NCBI RefSeq assembly: GCF_001277175.1 | Contig: NZ_CP012257.1 | Location: forward strand, 3,162,001 to 3,226,000 | From: Cronobacter universalis NCTC 9529 | GTDB lineage: Bacteria; Pseudomonadota; Gammaproteobacteria; Enterobacterales; Enterobacteriaceae | Length of the DNA: 64,000 nt | Direction of reading: 5' to 3' | Shown here: positions 36,462-54,932 of the stretch, one piece after another | How the letters are laid out: each line of letters begins with the position of its first letter | Numbering within the stretch: the first letter of the stretch is position 1 | Notes under the pieces: generated by a model | What the model was told of the DNA's origin: nothing | The model's database searches: none | The model's input: the letters and a program-made list of their open reading frames with translations, nothing else | Translations under genes and position numbers: made by a program

Positions 36462-39400
36462 TTAACCGAGCTGCTTGCGCGCGTTGCGGAAGATGCGCAT
36501 CCACGGGCTGTCCTCGCCCCAGTTCGCCGGATGCCAGGAGTTCGCGACCGTGCGGAACACGCGCTCCGGGTGCGGCATCATGATAGTGACGCGCCCGCTT
36601 TCGCTGGTGACGGCAGTGATCCCGTTCGGAGACCCGTTCGGGTTCGCCGGGTAGGTTTCCGTCACCGCGCCGAAGTTATCGATATAGCGCAGCGCCACCA
36701 GGCCTTTGCTTTCAAGCGCCGCCAGATGCGCGTCGTCGCGCACTTCCACGCGGCCTTCGCCGTGGGAAACCGCGATCGGCATATGGGAGCCGGTCATGCC
36801 GTCCAGCAGCAGCGACGGGCTGGCGGTCACTTCCACCAGGCTAAAGCGCGCTTCAAAGCGGTCGGACTGGTTACGCACAAAGCGCGGCCACAGTTCGCTG
36901 CCGGGGATCAGTTCGCGCAGGTTGGACATCATCTGGCAGCCGTTACAGACCCCGAGCGCCAGCGTCTGCGGGCGGTGGAAGAACTCGGTGAACTCGTCAC
37001 GCACGCGGTCGTTGAACAGAATGGACTTCGCCCAGCCTTCGCCCGCGCCCAGCACGTCGCCGTAAGAGAAGCCGCCGCAGGCGACGAGCGTGTGGAAATC
37101 GCCGAGACCGCGACGACCGGCGAGCAGATCGCTCATATGCACGTCGATGGCGTCAAAGCCCGCGCGGTGGAACGCGGACGCCATCTCGACATGAGAGTTC
37201 ACGCCCTGCTCGCGCAGTACCGCGACTTTCGGGCGCGCGCCGGTGGCGATAAACGGCGCGGCGATATCTTCTTTGATATCGAACGTCAGTTTCACGTTGA
37301 GGCCCGGATCGCTGTCGTTGGCTTTCGCCTGGTGTTCCTGATCCGCGCACTCCGGGTTGTCACGCAGGCGCTGCATCTGCCAGGTGGTTTCCGCCCACCA
37401 CATGCGAAGCTGGGTGCGGCTTTCGCTGTACACTACGTGGTCGCCCGCCGTCAGCGTAAAGCGATCGCCCGCGACCGCCTTGCCGAGGTAGTGCGTGCAC
37501 TCGCCAAGACCGTGATCTTTCAGCACGCGCTCTACCTGTTCGCGCTCGGCGGCGGCAATCTGAATCACCGCGCCCAGCTCTTCGTTAAACAGCGCCGCCA
37601 GCGCGTCGTCGCCGAGAGCAGCGATATCCGCTTCAATGCCGCAGTGACCGGCAAACGCCATCTCCGCCAGCGTCACCAGCAGGCCGCCGTCGGAGCGGTC
37701 GTGGTAGGCCAGCAGTTTACGCTGCGCCACCAGCGCCTGGATGGCGTCATAGAAGCATTTCAGTTGCCCGGCGTCGCGCACGTCGGCAGGTTTGTCGCCA
37801 AGCTGGCGATAGACCTGCGCCAGCGCCGTCGCGCCCAGCGCGTTATGACCGTTGCCGAGATCGATAAACAGCAGCGCGTTATCTTCGGTGGTGAGTTCCG
37901 GCGTAACGGTGCGGCGCACATCTTCCACACGGGCGAAGGCGGAGATCACCAGCGACAGCGGCGAGGTCATCTCGCGTTGTTCGCCATCCTGCTGCCAGCG
38001 GGTTTTCATCGACATCGAATCTTTACCGACCGGAATGGTCAGGCCGAGCTGCGGGCAGAGCTCCTCACCCACCGCTTTGACGGCGGCATAGAGACCGGCG
38101 TCTTCGCCAGGGTGCCCCGCCGCCGCCATCCAGTTGGCGGAGAGTTTCAGGCGTTTGATGTCGCCGATTTGGGTCGCCGCAATGTTAGTGAGCGCTTCAC
38201 CCACCGCCAGACGGGCGGAGGCGGCGAAGTCCAGCAGCGCCACCGGCGCGCGTTCGCCCATCGCCATCGCTTCGCCGTAGTAGCTGTCGAGGCTTGCGGT
38301 CGTGACCGCGCAGTTCGCCACCGGCACCTGCCACGGGCCGACCATCTGATCGCGCGCCACCATGCCGGTCACGGTGCGATCGCCAATGGTCACCAGGAAG
38401 GTTTTCTCCGCCACCGTCGGCAGATGCAGCACGCGCTTCACCGCGTCGGCAAGCGTGATGCCTGTACGATCGAACGGCCGGCCTTCGGCCTGTAAACGCG
38501 TGACGTCGCGGGTCATTTTCGGGGTTTTGCCGAGCAGAACGTCAAGCGGCATATCCACCGGCTGGTTGTCGAAGTGACTGTCGTTAAGCGTCAGGTGCTG
38601 CGCTTCGGTCGCCTCGCCAATGACGGCGTACGGCGCGCGCTCGCGGCGGCACAGCTCGTCAAAGAGCGCCAGCTGTTCGGGCGCCACGGCCAGCACGTAA
38701 CGCTCCTGGGATTCGTTACACCAGACTTCCAGCGGGCTCATGCCCGGCTCGTCGCTTAAAATATCGCGCAGTTCAAAACGCCCGCCGCGCCCGCCGTCGC
38801 TCACCAGCTCCGGCATAGCGTTGGACAGGCCGCCCGCGCCGACGTCATGGATAAACACGATTGGATTGGCCTCGCCAAGCTGCCAGCAGCGGTCGATTAC
38901 TTCCTGGCAACGGCGCTCCATCTCCGGGTTATCGCGCTGTACCGAGGCGAAATCGAGATCGGCGTCGGACTGGCCGGACGCCATCGAGGACGCCGCGCCG
39001 CCGCCGAGGCCGATATTCATCGCCGGGCCGCCGAGCACAATCAGCTTCGCGCCAGGCGGAATGTCGCCTTTCTGCACATGGTCGGCGCGGATGTTGCCGA
39101 TGCCGCCTGCCAGCATAATGGGCTTGTGGTAGCCGCGCAGCTCTTCGCCGTTGTGGCTGGCCACTTTCTCTTCATAGGTACGGAAATAGCCGTTCAGCGC
39201 AGGGCGACCGAATTCGTTGTTGAACGCCGCGCCGCCGAGCGGGCCGTCGGTCATGATGTCGAGCGCGGTGACGATACGATCCGGCTTGCCGAAATCTTCT
39301 TCCCACGGCTGCTCAAAGCCCGGAATGCGCAGGTTCGAAACGGAAAAGCCCACCAGCCCCGCTTTCGGCTTCGCGCCGCGGCCCGTCGCGCCTTCATCGC

Positions 39401-40352
39401 GAATTTCGCCGCCGGAGCCTGTCGCGGCGCCCGGCCACGGTGAAATGGCGGTCGGGTGGTTGTGCGTTTCCACTTTCATCAGAATGTGCGCTGGTTCCTG
39501 ATGGAACGCGTAGCGGCCCGCTTCATGATCGGCGTAGAAACGGCCCACGGAAGAACCTTCCATGACCGCCGCGTTGTCTTTATACGCGGAGAGCACGAAA
39601 TTCGGGGTCTTCTCGAAGGTGTTTTTGATCATCTTAAACAGCGACTTCGGCTGTTTTTCGCCGTCGATAATCCAGTCGGCGTTGAAAATTTTGTGGCGGC
39701 AGTGCTCAGAGTTGGCCTGCGCGAACATGTAGAGTTCGATGTCGTTCGGGTTGCGCCCCAGGCGGGTGAACGCGTCATGCAGATAGTCGATTTCATCATC
39801 GGCCAGCGCCAGTCCCAGACGCACGTTGGCGTCCACCAGCGCCTGGCGGCCCTGCCCCAGCAGATCCACGCTCTGTACCGGCGCGGGCTCGTGGTGCGCG
39901 AAAAGCTGCGCGGCGTCTTCCAGCGCGCCGAAAACGCTCTCCATCATGCGGTCATGCAGCTCAGCCGCAATATGGCGCCAGGCGTCGTCGCCCGCGGTCG
40001 GATCAACGTCGAGGTAATACGCCACGCCGCGCTCCAGGCGTTTTACCTGGGCGAGCCCGCAGTTATGGGCGATATCTGTCGCTTTGGAGGACCAGGGAGA
40101 GATGGTGCCGGGACGCGGCGTTACCAGCAGCAGTCGGCCCGACGGCGCGTGGCCCGCAAGGCTCGGTCCATATTGCAGCAGGCGCTCAAGGCGCGCGTGC
40201 TCTTCGGCATTCAGCGGTGCGGCGAGGTCAGCGAAATGGACATACTCGGCATAAATGGTCTTCACCGGGAGGTGAGCGTCTTTGAAACGAGCCAGCAGTT
40301 TATTAATACGAAATGCCGACAGAGCGGGCGAACCACGCAGAATTTCCATCAT
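36462..40352 (-). CDS. purL: Phosphoribosylformylglycinamidine synthase PurL
   Basis: The large single-chain FGAM synthase of purine biosynthesis, 1296 residues, converting FGAR, ATP and glutamine to FGAM. The N-terminal domain and linker (about 1-215) precede two AIR-synthase-like halves (for example [33 protein letters not shown] and [10 protein letters not shown]). A C-terminal glutaminase domain (about 1035-1296) has the nucleophile in [10 protein letters not shown] and the His/Glu pair in MPHPERVFR. It carries its own promoter with a PurR box and a terminator. Confidence 0.97.
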   Translation of the reverse strand: MMEILRGSPALSAFRINKLLARFKDAHLPVKTIYAEYVHFADLAAPLNAEEHARLERLLQYGPSLAGHAPSGRLLLVTPRPGTISPWSSKATDIAHNCGLAQVKRLERGVAYYLDVDPTAGDDAWRHIAAELHDRMMESVFGALEDAAQLFAHHEPAPVQSVDLLGQGRQALVDANVRLGLALADDEIDYLHDAFTRLGRNPNDIELYMFAQANSEHCRHKIFNADWIIDGEKQPKSLFKMIKNTFEKTPNFVLSAYKDNAAVMEGSSVGRFYADHEAGRYAFHQEPAHILMKVETHNHPTAISPWPGAATGSGGEIRDEGATGRGAKPKAGLVGFSVSNLRIPGFEQPWEEDFGKPDRIVTALDIMTDGPLGGAAFNNEFGRPALNGYFRTYEEKVASHNGEELRGYHKPIMLAGGIGNIRADHVQKGDIPPGAKLIVLGGPAMNIGLGGGAASSMASGQSDADLDFASVQRDNPEMERRCQEVIDRCWQLGEANPIVFIHDVGAGGLSNAMPELVSDGGRGGRFELRDILSDEPGMSPLEVWCNESQERYVLAVAPEQLALFDELCRRERAPYAVIGEATEAQHLTLNDSHFDNQPVDMPLDVLLGKTPKMTRDVTRLQAEGRPFDRTGITLADAVKRVLHLPTVAEKTFLVTIGDRTVTGMVARDQMVGPWQVPVANCAVTTASLDSYYGEAMAMGERAPVALLDFAASARLAVGEALTNIAATQIGDIKRLKLSANWMAAAGHPGEDAGLYAAVKAVGEELCPQLGLTIPVGKDSMSMKTRWQQDGEQREMTSPLSLVISAFARVEDVRRTVTPELTTEDNALLFIDLGNGHNALGATALAQVYRQLGDKPADVRDAGQLKCFYDAIQALVAQRKLLAYHDRSDGGLLVTLAEMAFAGHCGIEADIAALGDDALAALFNEELGAVIQIAAAEREQVERVLKDHGLGECTHYLGKAVAGDRFTLTAGDHVVYSESRTQLRMWWAETTWQMQRLRDNPECADQEHQAKANDSDPGLNVKLTFDIKEDIAAPFIATGARPKVAVLREQGVNSHVEMASAFHRAGFDAIDVHMSDLLAGRRGLGDFHTLVACGGFSYGDVLGAGEGWAKSILFNDRVRDEFTEFFHRPQTLALGVCNGCQMMSNLRELIPGSELWPRFVRNQSDRFEARFSLVEVTASPSLLLDGMTGSHMPIAVSHGEGRVEVRDDAHLAALESKGLVALRYIDNFGAVTETYPANPNGSPNGITAVTSESGRVTIMMPHPERVFRTVANSWHPANWGEDSPWMRIFRNARKQLG

Positions 40353-40416
40353 CTAATCTCTCGTCTTCGAAGCGCCGGAGGGCACCTCAGTGGGCGCAAG
40401 GGGGAAAACGGGCGTC

Positions 40417-40455
40417 ATTATAGTGAATCCGGCGCGCTGACGAAACCGTTTGCGT
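40417..40455 (-). promoter_or_regulatory. purL promoter with PurR operator
   Basis: Minus strand: -10 TATAAT (40422-40417) and -35 TTTCGT (40445-40440), 17-bp spacer. The PurR box ACGCAAACGGTTTCGT (40455-40440) covers the -35, so purine-bound PurR would block the promoter. Confidence 0.9.
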
Positions 40456-40619
40456 AGAAATAAAATCCCGCCGTCGCGTTAACGTTTGGTGTGGCCGATT
40501 CCTCTAATTAGTTGCCAAGTGGCGCTTTGTTACGCAAAATGCCGCTCCATGCCATTCAAACGAAACGGTTTACTAACGATTGTTCGCTGAGCCCCGGGGC
40601 AACGCAGAGAATTAACTAA

Positions 40620-43274
<2,655 letters not shown>

Positions 43275-43277
43275 ACC

Positions 43278-44645
43278 TTACTCCTCTGGATCGTTGAAGC
43301 CCAGGAACCACGTAAACAGAAAACCGGCGATCACCGCTACCAGATAGCCTAACAGATAGAGCATCACTTTTCCGGTCACGATGGTGAGCGCCAGCGGTAG
43401 CCCGGAAATGCCGAAAGTGATGACCGTCGCCACTTTAAAATAGCTGATAATCGCGCCGCCTGCCGCCCCGCCAAGGCACGCGCCGATAAACGGCTTGCCC
43501 AGCGGCAGCGTCACGCCGAAAATGAGCGGCTCGCCGATGCCGAGCAAACCGACCGGCAGCGCCCCTTTGATCACTTTTTTCAGCCGGGCGTTGCGGGTTT
43601 TCAGCAGCACCGCCAGCGACGCGCCAATCTGCCCGACGCCCGCCATCGCCAGAATCGGGAATAGCGCGTTATAGCCGTGCGCCTGAACCAGCTCGACGTG
43701 AATGGGCACCAGCCCCTGATGCAGGCCGGTGAGCACCAGCGGTAAAAACGTGCCCGCCAGCACCGCGCCCACCAGCAGCCCGCCTTTATCAATAGCGAGC
43801 GACGCGCCGTGCGCGATGGTTTCTGAAATCCAGCCGCCGAGCGGTTGCAGCGCCACAATGGCGATCGCGCCGGTAATGAGCGTCGTCAGCAAGGGGTTAA
43901 GGATAAGCTCCACCGACACCGGCAGCAGATTACGCAGCTTTTTCTCAAGCCAGCACATCAGCATCACCACCAGCAGCACGGCGATAACACCGCCGCGCCC
44001 CGGCTGTAAGGGCTCGCCGAAGAGCGTAATCTGCGCCAGCTGCGGGCTGGAGAGAATGCCCGCCATGACGCCGCCCATCGCCACCGAGCCGCCGAACACC
44101 CGCGCGGCATTAACGCCGACCAGGATATTCATGATAGCGAACACGGCGCTGCCGAAAATGCCGAGCAACCCCAGCAGGTTCGGATAGCTGGTGGCGAAGC
44201 CGCCGACGATATCCGGGCGTTTGAGGATATTGATAATCCCGGTAATCAGCCCGGAGGCGATAAACGCCGGGATCAGCGGAATAAACACGTTCGCGAGCTG
44301 GCGCAGCGCATCGCTCATCGGCGCTTTATAGCGCGCTTTCGCCTGGGCTTTCGTGCGTGCGGCGTCGTCAATCGCCGGTTCGGTGGACGTCGCGCCCTGC
44401 ATCTGCGCGCGCATCGCGTCGACGATTTGCGCGGCGCGTCCGGGGCCCGCAATCAGCTGATGCTGCTCGCCCTGCTTCACATAGCCGCTGATGCCGGGCA
44501 GCGCCTTCAGCGCCGGGAGATCCATCAGGCTCTCGTCGCGCAACTCAAGGCGCACACGCGTCATGCAGTTTTCCAGCCGTAAAATATTGCCCTCGCCGCC
44601 CACGCCTTTGAGGATGTGCGTGGCGAGCGTCGCTGATTTTTCCAT
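43278..44645 (-). CDS. murP: PTS N-acetylmuramic-acid-type EIIBC permease
   Basis: A 455-residue PTS permease with an N-terminal EIIB domain (about 1-85, phospho-cysteine 28 in LENCMTRVRL) and a C-terminal EIIC domain (about 105-455). It has no EIIA and should use EIIA-Glc. The immediate upstream gene is a MurNAc-6-P etherase, so the substrate is most likely N-acetylmuramic acid. The sequence diverges clearly from E. coli MurP, so a related amino-sugar lactyl ether cannot be excluded. It has 13 bases to murQ and three to pgpC. Confidence 0.85.
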   Translation of the reverse strand: MEKSATLATHILKGVGGEGNILRLENCMTRVRLELRDESLMDLPALKALPGISGYVKQGEQHQLIAGPGRAAQIVDAMRAQMQGATSTEPAIDDAARTKAQAKARYKAPMSDALRQLANVFIPLIPAFIASGLITGIINILKRPDIVGGFATSYPNLLGLLGIFGSAVFAIMNILVGVNAARVFGGSVAMGGVMAGILSSPQLAQITLFGEPLQPGRGGVIAVLLVVMLMCWLEKKLRNLLPVSVELILNPLLTTLITGAIAIVALQPLGGWISETIAHGASLAIDKGGLLVGAVLAGTFLPLVLTGLHQGLVPIHVELVQAHGYNALFPILAMAGVGQIGASLAVLLKTRNARLKKVIKGALPVGLLGIGEPLIFGVTLPLGKPFIGACLGGAAGGAIISYFKVATVITFGISGLPLALTIVTGKVMLYLLGYLVAVIAGFLFTWFLGFNDPEE

Positions 44646-44658
44646 ACGTTACGTCCCC

Positions 44659-45552
44659 TTACGGCTGCAACGCCGCTCTTAAAAAGCCGTTATGCGCCGC
44701 GAGACGCGCGTGGGCGGCCTGCGCGTCCAGCCCGGTCAGCACCATTAAAATGGCGGGTTTCACTTCATAATCGGTTTGCGCGAGCACCGCTTCGGCCTCG
44801 TCGCGCGTGACGCCGGTCGCTTCCATTACCATCCGGCAGGCGCGATCCACCAGTTTGACGTTGGTCGCTTTCATATCCACCATCAGGTTCTGGTAGACCT
44901 TGCCGCACTTCACCATCGCGCCGGTGGAGATCATGTTGAGTATGAGTTTCTGCGCGGTACCGGATTTGAGACGCGTGGAGCCGGTGAGCGCCTCCGGGCC
45001 CACCACAGGCGAAATGGCGATTTCCGCCGTTTCGGCAATCGGGGAACCAGGGTTACAGGAGATGGCCGCCGTCGCGCAGCCCAGCGCGCGGGCGTATTTC
45101 AGGCCGCCGATGACATACGGCGTGCGCCCCGATGCCGCCAGCCCTACCACCATATCGCGCGCGGTAAGCCCGATGGCTTTAAGATCGTCCTCGCCGAGCT
45201 GCGCGTTATCTTCCGCGCCTTCGACGGCTTTCAGCAGCGCGCCGGGGCCGCCTGCGATAAGCCCGACCACCACGCCATGCGGCACGCCGAACGTTGGCGG
45301 GCACTCCGAAGCGTCCAGCACGCCGAGGCGCCCGCTGGTGCCAGCGCCCATGTAGATGAGCCGGCCGCCGCTGTTTAGCGCCGCCGCCGCCGCATCCACC
45401 GCCTTCGCCACCTCCGGCAGCGTTTCACTGACGGCGTGCGCCACACGCTTGTCTTCTTCGTTAAAACGCATCAGCATCTCAAGCGTCGGGAGCGCGTCGA
45501 GATCCAGCGTGGCGGGGTTTCGGGTTTCTGAGACCAGCGAGCCAAGATTCAT
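44659..45552 (-). CDS. murQ: N-acetylmuramic acid 6-phosphate etherase MurQ
   Basis: SIS-domain etherase of 297 residues that cleaves the lactyl ether of MurNAc-6-phosphate to GlcNAc-6-phosphate and lactate in peptidoglycan recycling. Signature stretches are [23 protein letters not shown] (about 68-90), [15 protein letters not shown] and [17 protein letters not shown]. It leads the murQ-murP-pgpC unit and is divergent from the RpiR-family gene yfhH. Confidence 0.93.
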   Translation of the reverse strand: MNLGSLVSETRNPATLDLDALPTLEMLMRFNEEDKRVAHAVSETLPEVAKAVDAAAAALNSGGRLIYMGAGTSGRLGVLDASECPPTFGVPHGVVVGLIAGGPGALLKAVEGAEDNAQLGEDDLKAIGLTARDMVVGLAASGRTPYVIGGLKYARALGCATAAISCNPGSPIAETAEIAISPVVGPEALTGSTRLKSGTAQKLILNMISTGAMVKCGKVYQNLMVDMKATNVKLVDRACRMVMEATGVTRDEAEAVLAQTDYEVKPAILMVLTGLDAQAAHARLAAHNGFLRAALQP

Positions 45553-45562
45553 ATTGCACCTC

Positions 45563-45610
45563 TGAATTTTTAATTCATAATGATGACGCTATAATGGAAT
45601 ATAAAATTCA
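45563..45610. promoter_or_regulatory. Paired GAAT-N5-ATTC operators between murQ and yfhH
   Basis: Two matching palindromes, TGAATTTTTAATTCA at 45563-45577 and GGAATATAAAATTCA at 45596-45610, share GAAT-N5-ATTC and have centres 33 bp apart (three helical turns). A perfect TATAAT (45590-45595) lies between them. They are the best candidates for binding by the adjacent RpiR-type regulator YfhH controlling both directions. Confidence 0.65.
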
Positions 45611-45673
45611 AAGTGGCGAGTCAATTTCCCGGCAATGAAAAGCCGATCACACTTAATCCAGCCGGAGGCGTTG

Positions 45674-47215
<1,542 letters not shown>

Positions 47216-47216
<1 letters not shown>

Positions 47217-47947
47217 TAGCGACGCGCTTCCAGCATCAGACGTTTCATCTCAGACACCGCCTCTTTCAGACCGCTCATCACGGCGCGTCCGATAATCGCG
47301 TGGCCGATATTCAGCTCATGCATTTCCGGCAGCGCGGCAATCGCCTGGACGTTGTGATACGTCAGCCCGTGTCCGGCATTGACTTTGAGGCCTTTGCTCG
47401 CGGCGTAGGTAGCGGCTTTCGCGATACGCTCAAGTTCGCGCGCGCGGGTGGCGTCGTCTTCGGCGTCCGCATAGCAGCCGGTGTGGATTTCAATATACGG
47501 GGCGCCGACGGCCACCGCGGCGTCAATCTGCGCGTTATCGGCGTCGATAAACAGCGACACCAGAATGCCCGCCGCCGCCAGACGCTGGCAGGCGTCGCGC
47601 ATTTTATCGAGCTGACCCGCGACATCCAGCCCGCCTTCGGTGGTCACTTCCTGACGCTTTTCCGGCACCAGGCAGCAGAAATGCGGTTTTGTCTCGCAGG
47701 CGATGGTCAGCATCTCTTCGGTGACGGCCATCTCAAGATTCATACGGGTATGGAGTGTCTGGCGCAGAATACGCACATCGCGATCGGTGATATGACGGCG
47801 ATCTTCGCGCAGGTGAACGGTGATGCCGTCCGCGCCTGCCTGTTCGGCGATGAACGCCGCCTGTACCGGGTCCGGATAAGCCGTGCCGCGGGCGTTACGC
47901 AGCGTGGCGATGTGGTCGATGTTGACCCCTAACAACAATTCAGCCAT
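47216..47947 (-). CDS. pdxJ: Pyridoxine 5'-phosphate synthase PdxJ
   Basis: TIM-barrel enzyme of 243 residues forming pyridoxine phosphate from 1-deoxyxylulose 5-phosphate and 3-amino-2-oxopropyl phosphate. The N-terminal [17 protein letters not shown] and [19 protein letters not shown] are diagnostic, as is [12 protein letters not shown]. It follows recO by 74 bases. Confidence 0.97.
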
Positions 47948-48021
47948 GACAATCCTCGTAAATCGACAAAAAGTGCAGGCAGTTTACACCTGGTCGGGAA
48001 AGGCTGGCTATGGTTGCGCGG

Positions 48022-48759
48022 TCAGGCGGTTTCGCCTTCCGGCGGAAGCGGACGTTTTTTCGGCACGAACTGGCGAAACAGCTCGCGGCTCTTCAGCGGT
48101 TTGCCGCCGAGATACGGTTTGAGCGCCATACGCGTGAAACGCTTGGCGGCGCGCAGGGTGTCAACATCGGGGAATTCGCGGGTGGCGAGCGCTTTGAGCT
48201 GGCGGCCGGTAAAGGAGGTGTTGTCGATAACCAGGCTCGCGATAAAACCCTTCTCTTCGCGGTAGCGATAAGTCATGGCGTCATCGACTTCATCGCCGGT
48301 GCCTGCGCAGTGCAGAAAATCGACGCCATAACCCAGATGCCCCAGCAGCGCGAGCTCAAAGCGGCGCAGCGCAGGCTCCGGCGAGCCACTCGCGCCCGCC
48401 AGCGCCTGAATGCAGTGCAGGTAATCAAAGAAGAGTTCGGAAAAGCGGGTTTCCGGCTCCAGCACGCGCGCGACCAGTTCGTTAACGTACAGGCCGCTGT
48501 ACAGCGTAATGCCGGAAAGCGGAAGCGCGAGCGAAACGGCTTCAGCGCTGGTGAGGTTTTTGACGTCGCCGCGCCCGCTCCAGCGCACCAGCAGCGGGGT
48601 AAATGGCTGAAGCGCGCCTTTGAGGTTAGAACGTTTGCGGCGCGCGCCTTTGGCGACGACGCGCACGCGCCCGGATTCTTCGCTGAACAGATCGATAATC
48701 AGGCTGGTTTCGCTCCACGGACGCGCGTGGAGCACAAAGGCACGCTGCCAGCCTTCCAT
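48022..48759 (-). CDS. recO: DNA repair protein RecO
   Basis: A 245-residue recombination mediator that with RecR loads RecA on SSB-coated DNA. The N-terminal OB fold is visible as [36 protein letters not shown] in outline, followed by a helical domain. It lies nine bases after era in the rnc-era-recO operon. Confidence 0.95.
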
Positions 48760-48768
48760 CAGGCGGCC

Positions 48769-50522
<1,754 letters not shown>

Positions 50523-51488
50523 TTAATGAATGCCGCCGATTCGATTCAGGCGCACGCCTGTCGGCCATTCGCCTTCCTGCTTCTCGAAACTCATCCAGAT
50601 AGCGGTCGCTTTGCCCACCAGATTCGCCTCCGGAACAAAGCCCCAGTAACGGCTATCGGCGCTGTTATCGCGGTTATCGCCCATCATGAAGTAGTGGCCC
50701 GGCGGAACAATCCAGGTGCCGTTCTGCTGGCCCTGCTGACGGTAGTAAATACCGACCTGATCCTGCGCGATAGGCACCGTGAGAATGCGGTGCGTGACGT
50801 CGCCTAAGGTTTCCTTACGCTCGGTCAGACGAATACCGCCGTCTTTGCTTTCGTTCTTCGGCACCTGGAAGAAACCGCTGCTTGCTTCACCGCCGCTCTG
50901 GCGGCCAAAGGTCTGCACGAAATCGCTCGGTTCGACGTTCGAATAGGTGATTGGCAGCGCGTTCGCGCACGCCTGGCCTGAGCTGCAGTTCGGCTGGACG
51001 GTCACTTCTTTCGCCACCGGATCGTAGCTGACTTTATCGCCCGGCAGACCCACCACGCGCTTGATGTAGTCAAGACGCGGATCGCCCGGATATTTAAACA
51101 CGGCGATGTCGCCGCGTTTCGGATGGCCGGTTTCAATAAGCGTCTTCTGGTAAATCGGATCTTTAATGCCGTAAGCGAATTTCTCCACGAGGATGAAATC
51201 GCCGATAAGCAGCGTCGGCATCATTGAGCCAGACGGGATCTGGAACGGTTCATAAATAAATGAACGTACCACCAGAACGACGGCCAGAACCGGGAATACC
51301 GACGCGCCGGTTTCCAGCCAGCCCGGTTTCGGGCCCGCTTTCTTCGACACGCCCGCGTCCTGCGCATCCGCGGCGGCAAGCGCCGCGCGCTCGCGGCGTT
51401 TCGGCGCGAAGATAAATTTATCCATGCACCACAAGATGCCCGTCACCAGCGTTGCGATGACCAGGATCAGGGCAAACATATTCGCCAT
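50523..51488 (-). CDS. lepB: Signal peptidase I (LepB)
   Basis: Inner-membrane leader peptidase of 321 residues with two N-terminal membrane segments (about 4-22 and 60-77). The catalytic dyad is Ser88 in PSGSMMPTLL and Lys143 in DYIKRVVGLPGD. The C-terminal GHYFMMGDNRDNSADSRYWG is box E. It lies 14 bases after lepA, the conserved pair. Confidence 0.97.
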   Translation of the reverse strand: MANMFALILVIATLVTGILWCMDKFIFAPKRRERAALAAADAQDAGVSKKAGPKPGWLETGASVFPVLAVVLVVRSFIYEPFQIPSGSMMPTLLIGDFILVEKFAYGIKDPIYQKTLIETGHPKRGDIAVFKYPGDPRLDYIKRVVGLPGDKVSYDPVAKEVTVQPNCSSGQACANALPITYSNVEPSDFVQTFGRQSGGEASSGFFQVPKNESKDGGIRLTERKETLGDVTHRILTVPIAQDQVGIYYRQQGQQNGTWIVPPGHYFMMGDNRDNSADSRYWGFVPEANLVGKATAIWMSFEKQEGEWPTGVRLNRIGGIH

Positions 51489-51502
51489 GCCAACTCCTTA
51501 GG

Positions 51503-53302
<1,800 letters not shown>

Positions 53303-53485
53303 ATAGCGAGATTTTTATGCCTTATAAATCCTGAGAGGCTCGGCGCAACGCGCGGTACTGAGCGTGATGTCTCTGGCTGTCTTATGCCTGAAACGCTGCA
53401 TTCTACACTACAACCAGAAAGCGGGGAAACTGCGTCTGAGCTAAGCATAGACGGCGAATGAAAATCTCAGGAAAAGGACGCGTAA

Positions 53486-53512
53486 AACTACGCAGCCGGC
53501 GGTTACCGGCTG
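53486..53512 (-). terminator. Possible terminator at the end of the rpoE-rseABC operon
   Basis: CAGCCGG and CCGGCTG form a stem that includes the rseC stop codon; on the minus strand it is followed by CGTAGTTTTA, a modest T tract. Confidence 0.5.
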
Positions 53513-53982
53513 TCTGAGGGGGAAGAGGTTTCGACGCGCAGCGCGTCCGGCGGCAGGCCGACGCTGAGAATAACCGGCTGCCAGCTGTCACGAGACGCGA
53601 ACCTCGGCGATAAACCGCGCGCCAGCAGAAAACCGCCCACGCCGCCCAGCGCAGCGCCGCACATCGCGGCGAGATCGGAGCCAAACAGCGCCTGGAACAC
53701 CCCGGCCATGATCAACAGGCCAACCAGCGGCGATAGGTACACCAGCATCGCGGAGCCAAGCAGGCTGCCCTCGGCGATGCCCAGCTCAACTTTTTGCCCC
53801 GCAATCAGCGGCTGTTCGCTCGGCACGTTAATATAGTGCGTATTCTGCGGCCCCAGCTTGTTCAGCACGCGCGTGCCGCAACCGGCGCGGGACGCGCAAT
53901 TGCTGCAGGAGGCCTTAACGTCGCAACTCAGTACGGCTTCGCCGTTTTGCCACGATACGACCGTGGCCCACTCTTTAATCAT
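53503..53982 (-). CDS. rseC: SoxR-reducing / sigmaE regulatory protein RseC
   Basis: A 159-residue inner-membrane protein with an N-terminal Cys-rich cytoplasmic part (CDVKASCSNCASRAGCG) and two membrane segments (about 75-95 and 105-123). In E. coli it takes part in SoxR reduction with the Rsx complex and mildly affects sigmaE. Its start overlaps the rseB stop by four bases. Confidence 0.94.
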   Translation of the reverse strand: MIKEWATVVSWQNGEAVLSCDVKASCSNCASRAGCGTRVLNKLGPQNTHYINVPSEQPLIAGQKVELGIAEGSLLGSAMLVYLSPLVGLLIMAGVFQALFGSDLAAMCGAALGGVGGFLLARGLSPRFASRDSWQPVILSVGLPPDALRVETSSPSDSR

Positions 53983-54932
53983 TGGGATGCCCTGAATTTA
54001 ATGCTGCTCGCGATGCGCTTCGCCGTCGGCGGCGGCAACTCCCCCACCACCGTGATTTCGGCATTATTGCGCACTTCGGTACTGACGGTGCGTCTGCCGG
54101 TGCGCAGCATCTGTTCGGTGCTGTTGGCGCTGGCGCGGCTCACGTTAATAGAGAAGCTAAAGAGCCCGTCAGAGTAGAGTCGTGACTCTACCGGCGAATC
54201 GATGCCTGGCAACGGCCGGCGACTGCTGGAGATCTCGGTAAAGCCCTGCGGCAGCCAGGAGGCTGACCAGTCAAACTTCACGTCATCGCCTGCCGGTACG
54301 GAGAGCAGCGGCGGCAGCGAAGCTTTCGCCAGGTTCTGCATCATTGTGCCGGGCTTATCGTTCACGGTAAAGGAGACCACGCGGAACTGCTCCAGCGTTT
54401 CGCCGTCGCGATCCAGCAGATCGACGCGCATCGGCAGACGGGTGTCGCTGTCGAGCCAGGCGATGTAGCCATAGCGGGTGCCGTCACGCGCGACAACGCG
54501 GATCACTTCGCAAAGCCGGTCGGCAATGCGGGTGCGCCCGACGGAGATAAAGTCGTAGTACGGCGCGAGGCGGCGGAAATCGGTGTAAACCAGCGACGGC
54601 AGCGAATCGACGATGAAATCGCCATTCAGGGTAAACGGCTCAAGCCCTGGCTCGAAGTAGCTGATTTCCGAACCACGCTGCACGACTTCGCGACGCGGGC
54701 CGTCCAGCTGCAATAACTGTGCGAGGGGCTTATTGTCGAGCCTGGCGTGGCGATAACGTAAGGATTCCACACCCTGCTTGTTGATGCTGACAAATGAGAG
54801 CTCGTAATTGAGTGACTGGCTCGCCAGGTTCATCTGCTGCAACAACGCCTCGGACGATGCATCCGCCGAGGCGTTGAAGGAAACGAACAGGCTGCCCGTC
54901 AAGAGAGAGACGGCGCACCAAAGTTGCTTCAT
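53979..54932 (-). CDS. rseB: Periplasmic sigmaE regulator RseB
   Basis: A 317-residue periplasmic protein that binds RseA and shields it from DegS, and senses lipoprotein or LPS stress. A signal peptide (MKQLWCAVSLLTGSLFVSFN, cleavage after NASA-D) leads into the MucB/RseB large (about 25-200) and small (about 215-315) domains. The start shares one base with the rseA stop (TAATG). Confidence 0.95.
   Translation of the reverse strand: MKQLWCAVSLLTGSLFVSFNASADASSEALLQQMNLASQSLNYELSFVSINKQGVESLRYRHARLDNKPLAQLLQLDGPRREVVQRGSEISYFEPGLEPFTLNGDFIVDSLPSLVYTDFRRLAPYYDFISVGRTRIADRLCEVIRVVARDGTRYGYIAWLDSDTRLPMRVDLLDRDGETLEQFRVVSFTVNDKPGTMMQNLAKASLPPLLSVPAGDDVKFDWSASWLPQGFTEISSSRRPLPGIDSPVESRLYSDGLFSFSINVSRASANSTEQMLRTGRRTVSTEVRNNAEITVVGELPPPTAKRIASSIKFRASQ

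Noticed and set aside
36531..38495. 654-codon plus-strand frame opposite purL
   Set aside because: Antisense shadow; purL is intact with all catalytic motifs and the frame lacks any known domain.
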